DNA of 64,000 nt. Source: Dastarcus helophoroides (lineage: Eukaryota > Arthropoda > Insecta > Coleoptera > Bothrideridae). Under the pieces are notes generated by a model, which saw only the letters and a program-made list of their open reading frames with translations, searched no databases and was not told the origin of the DNA. The stretch is from assembly GCA_028583605.1 (NCBI GenBank), contig CM053325.1, forward strand, positions 61,693,121 through 61,757,120, read 5' to 3'. The position numbers and the translations under genes are program-made. Positions 12,801-24,099 of the stretch are shown here, piece after piece. Each line of letters starts with the position of its first letter. The stretch's first letter is position 1.

Positions 12801-13134
12801 CAAATTCCTCCAGTATACCACCACATGGTCTTGCCGAGATATTTGCTACGGTCTCCGTTATTGACATGTTACCCTTATTTATTACTCTACTTTTCAGCGG
12901 TCCTTCAAAACTAACATGTTATTTTACTCAGTTTAGGTAATTAAAGTTGAAACAAACCAGGCCTAACAAATAACCCTTATCTAATTTGTGAATGCTAAGA
13001 AATCTGTTTCTCACGCAAAACGTTATGTTACAAAGAATTTTTTTATAATACAGTATTAGTAGATTTAATATTTCCAATAAAATATTGAATAAAATTCAAT
13101 TAAATAAAACAAACGAGGAAATAGAACAGTTTAG
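9836..13134. other. Gene-poor region upstream of Klhl10-like gene
   Basis: AT-rich sequence with no coding region I can support. It should hold the Klhl10 promoter, but no clear TATA box or initiator stands out. Apart from one isolated satellite B monomer (10311-10402) I see no repeat of note. Confidence 0.5.
10311..10402 (+). repeat. Isolated satellite B monomer
   Basis: Carries the satellite B landmarks ATCCTGAAGTCTCAAGGAAG, ACTCGTCTAGAACTTAAAAT and CAAGAAACT in the right order, 2.7 kb outside the main array. Confidence 0.75.
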
Positions 13135-15665
13135 TAGAACTCGACACACCACAGAACTAAGCCTAGAACTTTAAAAAAATTTCGCCAAAACTCTTAACTT
13201 CTCTAAGACTAAACATTATTCAAAAGGACACTCATCTGGAGCTCCAGACTCCAGACCAACAATCAAGTAGAATCCTGAAGTCTTAAGGAAGGTGTCCAGG
13301 AGCACTAAATTATAAAAAAAAATCGTCTAGAACTTAAAATTGTCAAGAAACTCCACCTAGAATCTGAAAGAAAGCTCTCCAAAGCGTTTAATTTCTCTAA
13401 GACTAAACATATAAAGGGTTTATTCAGAAGGGAACTTATCTGGAGCTCCCAACCCCAGACTAACAATCAAGTAGGATGCTGAAGTCTCAAGAAAGGTGTC
13501 CGGGAGCACTAAATTGTAAAAAAACTCGTCTAGAATTTAAAATTGTCAAGGAACTCGTCTAGAATTTAAAATTGTCAAGAAAATCCACCTAGAACCTGAA
13601 AGAAAGTTTTCCAAAACGCTTAATTTCTCTAAGATTAAACATATAAAAGGTTTATTCAGAAGGAAACTCATCTGGAGCTCCAAATTCCAGACTAACAATC
13701 AAGTGGGATCCTGAAGTCTCAAGAAAGATGTCAGGGAGCACTAAATTGTAAAAAAAAACTCGTCTAGAACCTAAAATTGTCAAGAAACTTTACCTAGAAC
13801 CTGAAAGGAAGTCCTCCAAAACTCTTAACTTTTCTGAGAGTAAACATATAAAGGATTTATTCCGAAGGAAACTCATCTGGAGCTCCAGACTTGAGACCAA
13901 CAATCAAGTAAACTCATGCAGTCTTAAGGAAGGTGTCCAGGAGAACTTAATTGTAAAAAAACTCGTTTAGAACTTAAAATTGTCAAGAAACTTCACCTAG
14001 AATCTGAAAGAAAGTTCACCAAAACACTTCAGTTTTCTAAGACTAAACATATAAAGGGTTTATTCAGAAGGGAACTCATTTGGAACTGCCTACTCCAGAC
14101 TAATAATCAAGTAGGATCTTGAAGTCTCAAGAAAGGTGTCCGGGAGCACTAAATTGTAAAGAAACTCGGCTAGAGTTTAAAACTGTTAAGAAACTTCACC
14201 TAGAACTTGAAAAAAAGTTCTCCAAAACTCTTAACTTCTCTAAGATTAAACATATAAAGGGTTTATTCAGAAGGAAATTCATCTAGAGTTCCAAACTCCA
14301 GACTAACAATTAAGTAGGATCCTGAAGTCTTAAGGAAGGTATCCGGGGGCACTAAATTGTTAAAAAAACTCGTCTAGAGCTTAAAATTGTCAAGAAACTC
14401 CACCTAGAATCTGAAAGAAAGTTCGCCAAAATTCTTAACTTCTCTAAGACTAAACATATAAAGGGTTTATTCAGAAGGAAACTCATCTGGAGCTCCAGAC
14501 TTCGGATTAACAATCAAGTAGGATCCTGAAGTCTCAAGAAAGGTGTCCGGAGACACTAAGTTGTAAAAAAAACTCGTCTAGAACTTAAAATTGTCAGGAA
14601 ACTTCACCTAGAATCTGAAAGAAAGTTCACCAAAACCCTTAATTTCCCTAAGACTAAACATATGATGGCTTTATTCAGAAGGGAACTCATCTGGAGCTCC
14701 CAACTCCAGACTAACAATCAGGTAAGATCCTGAAGTCTCAAGAAAAGCATCCGGGAGCGCTAAATTGTAAAAACACTTGTCTAGAACTTAAAATTGTCAA
14801 AAAACTCCACCTAAAACCTGAAAGAAAGTTCTCCAAAAGTCTTAACTTTTCTAAGATTAAACATATAAACGATTTATTCAGAAGGAAACATATACGAAGC
14901 TCCAAACTCCAGACTAACAATCAAGTAGGATCCTGAAGTCTCAATAAAGATGTCCGGGAGCACTAAATTATAAAAACACTCGTCTAAAACTTAAAATTGT
15001 CAAGAAACTTCACCTAGAATCTGAAAGAAAGTTAGCCAAAATTTTTAACTTCTCTAAGATTAAACATATAAAGGGTTTATTCAGAAGGAAACTCATCTGG
15101 AGCTCCAGATTAACAATCAAGTAGGATTCTGAAGGCTTAAGGAAGGTGTCCAGGAGCACTAAATTGTAAAAAAAATTCTCTAGAACTTAAAATTGTCAAG
15201 AAACTCCACCTAGAATCTGAAAGAAAGTTCACCAAAACGCTTAATTTCTCTAAGACTAAACATATAAAGGGTTTATTCAGAAGAAAACTCATCTGGAGCT
15301 CCAAACTCCAGACTAAATCAAGTAGGATCCTGAAGTCTCAAGAGAGGTGTCCAGTAGCACTAAATTGTATAAAAACTCGTCTAAAACTTAAAATTGTCAA
15401 GAAACTCCACCTAGAATCTGAAAGAAAGTTCTCCAAAACTCTTAACTTCTCTAAGATTAAACATAAAAAGGGTTTATTCAGAAAGAAACTCATCTGGAGC
15501 TCCAAACTCCAGACTAACAATCAAATAGGATTCTGAAGCCTTAAGGAAGGTGTCCAGGAGCACTAGATTGTAAAAAAACTCGTCTAGAACTTAAAATTGT
15601 CAAGAAACTCAACCTAGAATCTGAAAGAAAGTTCGCCAAAATTCTTAACTTCTCTAAGACTAAAC
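13135..15665 (+). repeat. Satellite B, ~204 bp monomers, first segment
   Basis: Landmarks CATCTGGAGCTCC, GATCCTGAAGTCTCAAG, CTCGTCTAGAACTTAAAATT and ACATATAAAGGGTTTATTC recur every ~204 bp (for instance near 13235, 13440 and 13875). Some monomers are ~230 bp because the ACTCGTCTAGAATTTAAAAT part is doubled. Because 204 is a multiple of three, some monomers give a ~60-codon open frame on the minus strand; I do not regard these as genes. Confidence 0.95.
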
Positions 15666-15673
15666 CTATAAAG

Positions 15674-16309
15674 CAGGGATCGGCAACCTTTTTCGGACGG
15701 CGGGCCATTTTTAAAATAAATTTTTTTATGCGGGCCGCATATTCAAATGTAACTTAAATAGTTCTTTTTTAACATATACGAGTATTATTAAAAATGAATA
15801 CAGAAAAAATTTATTTTTTATCGACATGCTATAATAGCAATTATGTCGGAGAACAAAAATTTTACAATTCTTAAAAGGGGAAAAAAAAGAAAATACAATT
15901 CCAATTACATATGTATAAATATGTAAATATAAAATATATAAAGCATTAAGGAAAATAGTTTATCTTTCATTTTATTCATTCATTAAAATTCAATGCGCCT
16001 CTTGTTCTTGAATATTGTTTGATAATTCATTTAAGTCCGGTTGTATTTGGGATACTGAGATCCTCAACAAGTTTTGTAATTTTCATCCGTTAACCTCGTT
16101 CTATATTTTGAGTTTATGAAATTCATGGGGAGTGGGGATTAAACTTGCGCAGTAAAATAGGTTTCCCAGTATGTTTCTGTTAGCGCGCATTTTTGTTATC
16201 GGTTCACGCTCTAAGTTTGTTGATTTTTCCTAAAATTATATTAGTACTTTGGCGGGCCGCCCAAAAAGTTGCAAAGGGCCACATGCGGCCCGCGGGTTGC
16301 CGACCCCTG
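15674..16309. mobile_element. Non-autonomous hAT-superfamily transposon, 636 bp, with 8 bp target duplication
   Basis: Ends are inverted: CAGGGATCGGCAACCTTTTT on the left and GGGTTGCCGACCCCTG on the right, followed inward by GC-rich GCGGGCC motifs. It is flanked on both sides by CTATAAAG (15666-15673 and 16310-16317), an exact 8 bp duplication as expected for hAT. The target lies within a satellite B monomer. No transposase frame is present, so it would need an enzyme from elsewhere. Confidence 0.95.
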
Positions 16310-19300
16310 CTATAAAGGGTTTATTAAGAAAGAAACTCATCTGGAGCTCCCAACTCCAGACTAACAATCAAGTAAGATCCAGAAGTCTCAAGAAAGGTGT
16401 CCGGGAGCACTAAATTTTAAAGAAACTCGTCTAGAATTTAAAATTGTCAAGAAACTTGTCTAGAATTTAAAATTGTCAAGAATCTCCACCTAGAACCTGA
16501 AAGAAAGTTCTCCAAAACTTCTCTAAGACTAAACATATAAAGGGTTTATTCAGAAGGAAACTCCTCTGAAGGTCCAGACTCCAGACTTACAATCAAGTTG
16601 GATCCTGAAGTCTCAAGAAAGGTGTGTGGAAGCACTAAATTGTAAAGAAACTTGTCTAGAATTTAAAATTGTCAAGAAACTCGCCTAGAATTTAAAATTG
16701 TCAAGAAACTCCACCCAGAACCTGAAAGAAAGTTCTCCAAAACTCTTAATTTCTCTAAGATTAAACATATAAAGGATTTATTCAGAAGAAAACTCATCTG
16801 GAGCTCCAGACTTGGGACCAACAATCAAGTAAGATCCTGAAGTCTTAAGGAAAATGTTCAGGAGAAATAAATTGTAAAAAACCTTGTTTAGAACTTAAAA
16901 TTGTCAAGAAACTCCACCTAGAAACTGAAAGAAAGTTCACCAAAACGCTCAATTTCTCTAATACTAATCATATAAGGAGTTTATTCAGAAGGAAACTCAT
17001 CTGGAGCTTCCAACTCCAGAATAACAATCAAGTAGGATCCTGAAACCTTAAGGAAGGTGTCCAGGAGCACTAAATTGTAAAAAAAACTCGTTTAGAACTT
17101 CAAATTGTCAAGAAACTCCACCTAGAATCTGAAAGAAAGATCACCAAAACGCTTGATTTTTCTAATACTAAACATATAAAGAGTTTATTAAGAATGGAAC
17201 TCATCTGGAGCTCCCAACACCACACTACCAATCAACTAGGATCCTGAAGTCTCAAGAAAGGTGCCCGGGGGCACCAAAATGTAAAGAAACTCGTCTAGAA
17301 TTTAAAATTGTCAAGAAGCTCGTCTACAATTTAAAATTGTCAAGAAACTCCACCTGGAATCTGAATGAAAGTTTGTCAAAACTCTCTTAACTTCTCCAAA
17401 ACTAAACATATAAAAGGTTTATTCAAAAGGAATCTCATCTGGAGCTCCAGACTAACAATCACGTAGGATCCTGAAGTCTCAAGAAAGGTGTCTGGGAGCA
17501 CTAAATTGTAAAAAAACTCGACTAGAACTTAAAATTGTCAAGAAACTCAATCTAGAACCTGAAAGAAAGTTCTTCAAAACTCTTAACTTCTCCAAGATTA
17601 AACACATAAAGGATTTATTCAGAAAGAAACCCATCTGGAGCTTCAAACTCCAGACTAACAATCAAATATGATCCTGAAGCCTTAAGGAAGGTGTCGAGGA
17701 GCATTGAATTATAAAAAAAACTCGTCTAGAACTTAAAATTGTCAAGAAACTCCACCTAGAATCCGAAAGAAAGTTCACCAAAACGCTTACTTTCTCTAAG
17801 ACTCAACATATAAAAGGTTTATTCAGAAGGCAACTCATCTGGAGCTCCCAACTCCAGGCTAACAATCAAGTAAGATCCTGAAGTCTCAAGAAAGGTGTCC
17901 GAGGGCAGTAAATTGTAAAAAAAAACTCGTCTACAACTTAAAATTGTCAAGAAACTCCACCTAGAGCCTGAAAGAAAGTTCGCCAAAACTCTTAGCTTCT
18001 CTAAGGTTAAACATATAAAGGGTTTATTCAGAAGGAAACTCATCTGGAGTTCCAAACTCCAGACTAACAATCAAATAGGATTATGAAGCCTTAAGGAAGG
18101 TGTCCAAGAGCACTAGATGGTAAAAAAAATTCGTCTAAAACTTAAAATTGTCGAGAAACTCCACCTAGAATCTGAAAGAAAGTTCTCCAAAACTCTTAAC
18201 TTCTCTAAGATTAAACATATAAAGGGTTTATTCAGAAGGAAACTCATCTAGAGCTCCAAACTCCAAACTAACAATCAAGTAGGATCCTGAAGTCTCAAGA
18301 AAGGTGTCCAGGAGCACTAAATTCTAAAAAAAACTTGTCTAGAACTTAAAATTGTCAAAAAAGTCCACCTAGAATCTGAAAGAAAGTTCGCCAAAATTCT
18401 TAACTTCTCTAAGACTTAACATATAAAGGGTTTATTCAGAAGGGAACTCCTCTGGAGCTCCCAACTCCTGACTAACAATCAAGCAGGATCTTGAAGTCTC
18501 AAGAAAGGTGCCCGGAATCACTAAATTGTAAAAAAACCTCGCCTAGAACTTAAAATTAAAAAGAAATTCCACCTAGAATCTGAAAGAAAGTTCTCCAAAA
18601 CTCTTAACTTCTCTAAGATTAAACATATAAAGGGTTTATTCAAAAGGAAACTCATCTGGAGCTCCAAACTCCAGACTAACAATCAAGTAGGATCCTAAAG
18701 TCTCAAGAAAGGTGTCCAGGAGCCCTAAATTGTAAAAAAACTCATCTAGAACTTAAAATTGTCAAGAAACTCCACCTAAAATCTGAAAGAAAGTTCGCCA
18801 AAACTATTAACTTCTCCAAGACTCAACATATAAAGAGTTTATTCAGAAGGAAACTCATCTGGAGCTCCAGACTTCAGACCAGCAATCAAGTGGGATCCTG
18901 AAGTCTTAAGGAAGGTGTCCAGAAGCACTGAATTGTAAAAAAACTCGTCTAGAACTTAAAATTGTCAAGAAACTCCACCTAGAATCTGAAAGAAAGTTCT
19001 CCAAAACTCTTAACTTCTCTAAGATTAAACATATAAAGGGTTTATTCAAAAGAAAACTCATCTGGAGGTCCAGGCTTCAGATTAACAATCAACTAGGATC
19101 CTGAAGTCTCAAGAAAGGTGTCCGGGAGCACTAAATTGTAAAAAAAACTCGTCTAGAACCTAAAATTGTCAAGAAACTTTACCTAGAACCTGAAAGGAAG
19201 TCCTCCAAGACTCTTTAACTTTTCTGAGATTAAACATATAAAGGATTTATTCAGAAGGAAACTCATCTGAAGCTCCAGACTTGGGACCAACAATCAAGTA

Positions 19301-19445
19301 AGATCCTGAAGTCTTAAGGAAGTCTCAAGAAAGGTTTCCGGGAGCATTAAATTGTAAAAAAACTCGTCTAGAATTTAAAATTGTCAAGAAACTCCACCTA
19401 GAACCTAAAAGAAAGTTCTCCAAAATTCTTAAGTTCTCTAAGATT
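16310..19445 (+). repeat. Satellite B, ~204 bp monomers, second segment
   Basis: Continuation of the array after the hAT insertion, about 15 monomers with the same landmarks. Several monomers carry the internal duplication of the GTCTAGAATTTAAAATTGTC part, for example near 16430 and 17300. Confidence 0.95.
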
Positions 19446-19665
19446 AGTGGAACGGACTGGTCCTTGGTTATCTTCAAAAATTGAAATACAGAAACCAAAA
19501 AAGATTAAAAAATGCAACAAAGGTTGCTCTAACACGTTTCGACGCCCAAGCTGTAATCACCTTCTCTCTGAAGATGAAAGCTTAACTGTCGAAACGCATT
19601 AGAGCAACCTTTGTTGTGTTTTTTAATCTTTCTTGGTTTCAAGGGACAAGTTCTGTATTTCAATC
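19446..19665. mobile_element. Fold-back hairpin element FB1, copy 5, inside satellite B
   Basis: Begins GTGGAACGGACTGGTCCTTG and ends with TTTCAAGGGACAAGTTCTGT. Satellite B resumes immediately afterwards (TCTCTAAGATTAAA on both sides), so the element landed inside a monomer. Confidence 0.88.
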
Positions 19666-19870
19666 TCTAAGATTAAAAATATAAAGGGTTTATTCAGAAG
19701 GAAACTTATCTAGAGCTCCAAACTCCAGATTAAATCAAGTAGGATCTCGAAGTCTCAAGAAAGAACCTGAAAGAAAGTAGCCCAAAACTCTTAATTTTTC
19801 TAAGACTAAATATAAATTCGATTCAGAAGGAAACTTTGGAGCTCCAGGCTTCCAGTGTCCAGTGAAATAT
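19666..19870 (+). repeat. Satellite B, terminal degenerate monomers
   Basis: Shortened and diverged monomers with TATAAAGGGTTTATTCAGAA and CAAGTAGGATC; the array ends near 19860. Confidence 0.8.
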
Positions 19871-20679
19871 ATAACTCAAAATTTAAAATATTAAGAGAAG
19901 GCATCAATACTTCTGAAGTCATAAAGGACCTGATTGCACGTTTACCCCCAAATTCTGACTATTTTCTCAAATTTTCGATGTTTGCCCAAAATTATTTTCC
20001 AGTTTTTAATTTGTATCATTTTTTTTTTCTGAAAAATGTCGATGGTTTTGGTACTACCTAGTGTTTCCTAATAGGATTTTTAAAAATAGTGAACTTTATT
20101 TCAATTCATTTTTAGTTTTCTGACTCGATTCGGACCTTTATATTAGTTTTCCTAAAAAAGAAAACTCGTAAAAGAAACAACCTTTTATTCTATCAGTTTC
20201 CAGACATTTTTGTCAATTTTGACGGCGAATGGACACAAAGAGCCTCAAAAAAGAAAGCAGCTGAAAATAAGAAGACTCTTAAAAGAAGCAACATTTTGTT
20301 GTACCAATTTCTAGACATTTTTGTCAATTTTGAAAGCAAGTGAATGTAAATAAACCTCAAAAAAGAAACCAGCTGAAAATAAGAAGACTCTTAAAAGAAA
20401 TAACATTTTATTGTATCAGATAGTTTCTTCCTGTTAACAAAAAAAAGACAACAACACAATTTATTGTAAGACATGATTAGACTTAAAATTTAAATTACAA
20501 TTAAATCAGATGAAATAAGTAGTAAAAAAAGTCACAATAAATACCAGATATAAATTATTGTGAATTTAAAAACTACAAATCAGAAATATCTCACATACCG
20601 TCGCGTACAAATTTTTTTTTTAAGATTATGCTACAGCCCGCGGAACCTTTAAAAGCACAACAGACTCTAGAGTCAATAA
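19871..20679. other. Gene-free stretch, 3' side of the Nudix gene
   Basis: Contains a two- to three-fold repeat of AGCTGAAAATAAGAAGACTC with AGACATTTTTGTCAATTTTG (about 20200-20420). On the minus strand, AATAAA-type signals occur near 20406 and 20460, about 215-275 bases after the Nudix stop codon. No other gene is seen. Confidence 0.6.
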
Positions 20680-21721
20680 TCAAGTTAGCTTCGACCGACG
20701 CAGCTGTTGAATATAATTACGCTGCACCGGCTTATGCAGCGCCAATTGTTCGAGGGCCTCCTCAATCGTAAACCACTGTCTCTTCCTACCAATATTCTTA
20801 GAGTCCTCCCATTCAGCTAACTCCTCCGTTACTGTCATGACATACACTTCAGTGCGATCTTTGTGCTCAAGATTCTAAAAAAAAAACAAATAACTCAGTA
20901 ACGACCAAAGTAAAAACAAGAGTACAAACTTCGAAAACTCCAAGACTGCGTCCCAATTTACCCACAACGCCGGCTTCCTCGAGGACCTCGCGGGTGGCAG
21001 TTACGCTGGGCTCCTCTTCGGGTTCCACGCCACCCCCGGGGACTATCCACTTCTCGGGCTTGCGAGATGATGTCACCAACAGGACCTATCGCAAATATTT
21101 ACTAAGTGACCCCAGAAGTTATGTAACCGTAATTTTATTTAAGCTTAAATCAAACAAAATAAGTGTACCAAAAGCAATGACCAGACACTTTATTTTATAC
21201 ATTTCTCTCTGTCGATATCCTGAGAGAAGCTATCCGAGACTTATTTACACAGCTGAGAGTCTCAGATTATTTCTCTTAGGGTAGTTGACACTTAATATAT
21301 TTTATCTCAGAAAGAATTGTACGGAATAAAGTGTCTAGTGCACCATGAAAATACCTCCGAAGGAGAGAACTGATAAATTAAAAATTCAAGCCATACTTCT
21401 ATACGCTTTGTTTATCAACGTTGCATATTAATGTATTAGATGTACTTAAAATTGTTACATAAAAAGGGAAATTTTTCAAAGTTGGCGCCTTTTTCCAACA
21501 ACAGTCGACCAATTCGCTCGCGTACACAATGCACTTTGACTGGACTGTCGCGAAATGATTCGACCGCTGCAGCATCCACACCAAATAACACGCTCAACTT
21601 AACGGAAAATAACAATTCTTACCTCAGCTTCGTCGTCCGATCGAACGCAAATGCACGCTGCCCGTCTCCTAAAACCCTCTTCGTCGTATATGCGGATGGA
21701 ATTGGGTTTTTCTTTAACCAT
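20680..21721 (-). CDS. Aps: Diphosphoinositol polyphosphate phosphohydrolase (Aps/NUDT3-type Nudix hydrolase)
   Basis: Removes the beta-phosphate from inositol pyrophosphates and hydrolyses diadenosine polyphosphates, a cytosolic and nuclear role known for this family. Three exons on the minus strand, 21623-21721, 20930-21085 and 20680-20874, joined in phase by GT/AG introns of 537 and 55 bp, give 149 residues. The start ATG at 21721 has a good context and opens MVKEKPNSIRIYD, typical of the family. The Nudix box spans residues ~51-73 (G-x5-E-x7-REVLEEAGV) with both metal-binding glutamates. The C-terminal part ends RQWFTIEEALEQLALHKP and then QQLRRSKLT. It is slightly shorter than the usual 165-180 residues because the variable tail is short. 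All key residues are present and I see no damage. Confidence 0.95.
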
Positions 21722-22354
21722 GATGGTAAAAACTCAACTTAAAACGGTTGAAACAAAAAACTGAATACGACTATTAATTAAACCAAATTAATTAAAAAAG
21801 TTAACTTTACTCGACAGCCATCGCCGCTAAAAATTAAAATATCACACTTTTACTACATCACAATTTGACCATTTCAATTAACCTGAGCTAAACATTTACA
21901 CACGAACAACTTTAAAGCAAACACACGTTAAATTAATGCGGGTTTTTAGCTATGAGCTAGCTGGATATACGCAATTTACAGCCCATCTTGAAGGATTGAC
22001 TTTCCCATAAGTCGCTGAACCTTCAGCACTTGGAAAACTGATAGGAAATTCGGAAAATAAACGGACCGTCAATGACAGCTGTCATCGAAGTGTCACCGGC
22101 GTTCACATCAAAATGTTCCCGCGTATGTTTAAAATGCGGTTTGACCTCGAAAACATTCAAATTAATTATTGAAATGTTGATCAGAAGCGATATAACAAGA
22201 ATTTATTGCATAAAATAATTGTTTAACAACTATTTTGGCCTAGTGACATGTTGGTGCATTTCAGGGCGTAGAGTTGGCACTATGTTTAATTTGAAATTGT
22301 TATCAAGTATTCCCACTGAACTCGTTCCAACTAGGGTTGCGCAACGATTAGCTA

Positions 22355-22402
22355 AACATCGATGCTGTAACATCGATGGTAACTTCATAACAATCGATGT
22401 TA
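22355..22402. promoter_or_regulatory. Cluster of AACATCGATGTT-type palindromes (possible DRE-like sites)
   Basis: Three copies of ACATCGATG or CAATCGATGTT in 48 bases, about 640 bases upstream of the Aps start on its 5' side. Similar clusters stand at 22980-23098 and 56405-56515. The ATCGAT core resembles the insect DRE (TATCGATA). Function is inferred. Confidence 0.35.
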
Positions 22403-22979
22403 ACCAGAGACTAAATATTAGCGATATACGGTAATGAAAACAAAGTATCGATTTGAATTTCAATGCAGATGAGGTCGATGCTTTTTTTGCTAATCAATTA
22501 AGATTAGTGCGCCTGATAATGTCAGTTCTACTGGCGAAATACGTATCGCGTAATTATTTGTTTAATTGCCGATGTGGAAAAGGCATAGAACCTTCTATGG
22601 ACTTGATCATAGCCACAGTGTTTAGTTCAGTGCTCTAATACAAAGAAGTTATTAACAAACTATTTCTGTATTTATGTTCATAATGTTTCATCGCGCTATT
22701 TACTAGGAGGCGGGTAAACTATTAATCTTCTTCTCTATGGTATTAATTTAATAAGATTAGTGAATTAAAAAATTATTTCCTCTAATTCTCTGTGCGGATG
22801 GTAATTCTACTTACCATTAGATGGCGCTCTAAAGTTAAATTAATATAATCAATATAAGTGAATCAATTGGTTTTCAGTTTAGACGATAATGTGTAACGAA
22901 AGTTCACATAAATTAATTTTTCTAGTGCAAATAGTCCATTTTCGTAAGATTGGTTTCAAAAATAGAAACAACTTAAAAA

Positions 22980-23098
22980 ATCGATTCAATCAAGATCGAT
23001 GTCATGAAAACATCGGAAACAGAACGTCGATTTCAAAACATCGATGTTTTTTGCGTAACATCGATATTTTCAAAACATCGACATTCGATAATTCGATG
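22980..23098. promoter_or_regulatory. Second cluster of ATCGAT palindromes
   Basis: Six or more sites such as AAAACATCGATGTTTT, TAACATCGATATTTTC and AAAACATCGACATTCG in 119 bases. May be a regulatory array or the body of a decayed MITE. Confidence 0.35.
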
Positions 23099-23506
23099 CA
23101 CTTCCCAAATTCTAACCTACAAAAATGTTTTTGTTTCTATGAATTAATTAATTCAGCAGACGTTTGTGTGTTTCACTCGAGTCCTACATTCTCCTTTTAT
23201 AATACGTACCTTAATACTATTATTCTTTGATACTAGTTGATTGTTTCCTTTGGTTTAAAAAAAAATATGTTTTTAAAAGTGTTTCCTTGCGAACTAAATT
23301 AGCCTAACCATTGTTGTTTTGGAGGTATTCTGTGTTGTTATTTCATATTATATAGCTGCAGAATTCGCCCCGTTATTGAATAGCATTAAATACAAGTGCA
23401 CCGAGTAAAGAATTTGGATTTTTTAATATGTAATAATGTTTTGTGATGTAATATTCGTAGAAGCATCTTTTATTCAGATAAATATGCATAAAAGTATGCG
23501 ATAAAG

Positions 23507-23722
23507 CGGCGTTTTTCAAGTGGTTGGTCGCTACCTGGTATCGGACCAGGAAAATAAAATGCCGGGTCGCAGAATTGTCTTCTTCCTCGCAAATTATCAA
23601 TATTTACACACTGAAATAGTTTGAAAAATCTTTTAGTGGGCCGCAAAGAGGAAATATTACACCACAAAACATATAAATTAAACATAACCGAGTGGGGGGC
23701 AAAAAAAGTTTGGGAAACGCTG
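23507..23722. mobile_element. Small decayed hAT-like element, 216 bp
   Basis: Left end CGGCGTTTTTCAAG mirrors the right end GGGAAACGCTG. The flanks CGATAAAG (23499-23506) and CTTTAAAG (23723-23730) agree at six of eight positions, consistent with an old 8 bp target duplication. An internal GTGGGCCGCAAAGAG motif is common in non-autonomous hAT elements. No coding sequence. Confidence 0.55.
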
Positions 23723-23796
23723 CTTTAAAGTATTAGATAAGTTACTAAAAAAGATCACTAGAATTAAAGCTGCCCTCACGCGTAAAAATATGTTGA

Positions 23797-24030
23797 TGAT
23801 TAATGTATTGCCTATATTTCAGGGGTTGTTTGACAGAAATAATCGGTCGAAATGTTTTGCACATTGTTTTTATTAGCATTATTAACAATTTAATAATTTT
23901 CAGCTGAAATTGATATAAAATATAAAAGAATCACTCTTTAAAACAACCTACAACAAATCAAAATATTTAATGACATATATGTTAAATTTTAAGAACACAG
24001 AACATCATTAAGAAATGTCACAGTGTTGCC
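23797..24030 (+). repeat. Dispersed ~230 bp repeat, copy 1
   Basis: Runs from TTAATGTATTGCCTATATTT to AAGAAATGTCACAGTG. Its reverse complement, with perhaps 80-85% identity by eye, stands at 33757-33985 in the last Hsp70 intron. No terminal inverted repeat seen. Confidence 0.75.
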
Positions 24031-24099
24031 AACCCTTTGACGAAGAAAAACTGTATACTACCGAAAGTTTTAAGTGGAAATTTCAACTTAATTTAAATC

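Larger units (their letters stand above)
21722..23498. other. Upstream region of the Aps gene with ATCGAT palindrome clusters
   Basis: Gene-free. Two clusters of ACATCGATG-like palindromes lie at 22355-22480 and 22980-23098. A perfect 12 bp palindrome ATGACAGCTGTCAT-like site lies near 22072. Several short open frames have no recognisable product and I do not call them. Confidence 0.55.

Noticed and set aside
14738..18070. Repeated ~60-codon minus-strand frames (MLVWSLEL type)
   Set aside because: One per satellite B monomer, open only where the 204 bp period stays a multiple of three; most monomers break it. No sign of selection on codons by eye.
22219..22638. Short plus-strand open frames upstream of Aps
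   Set aside because: No recognisable domain, no splice partners, and the same stretch is dominated by ATCGAT palindromes.
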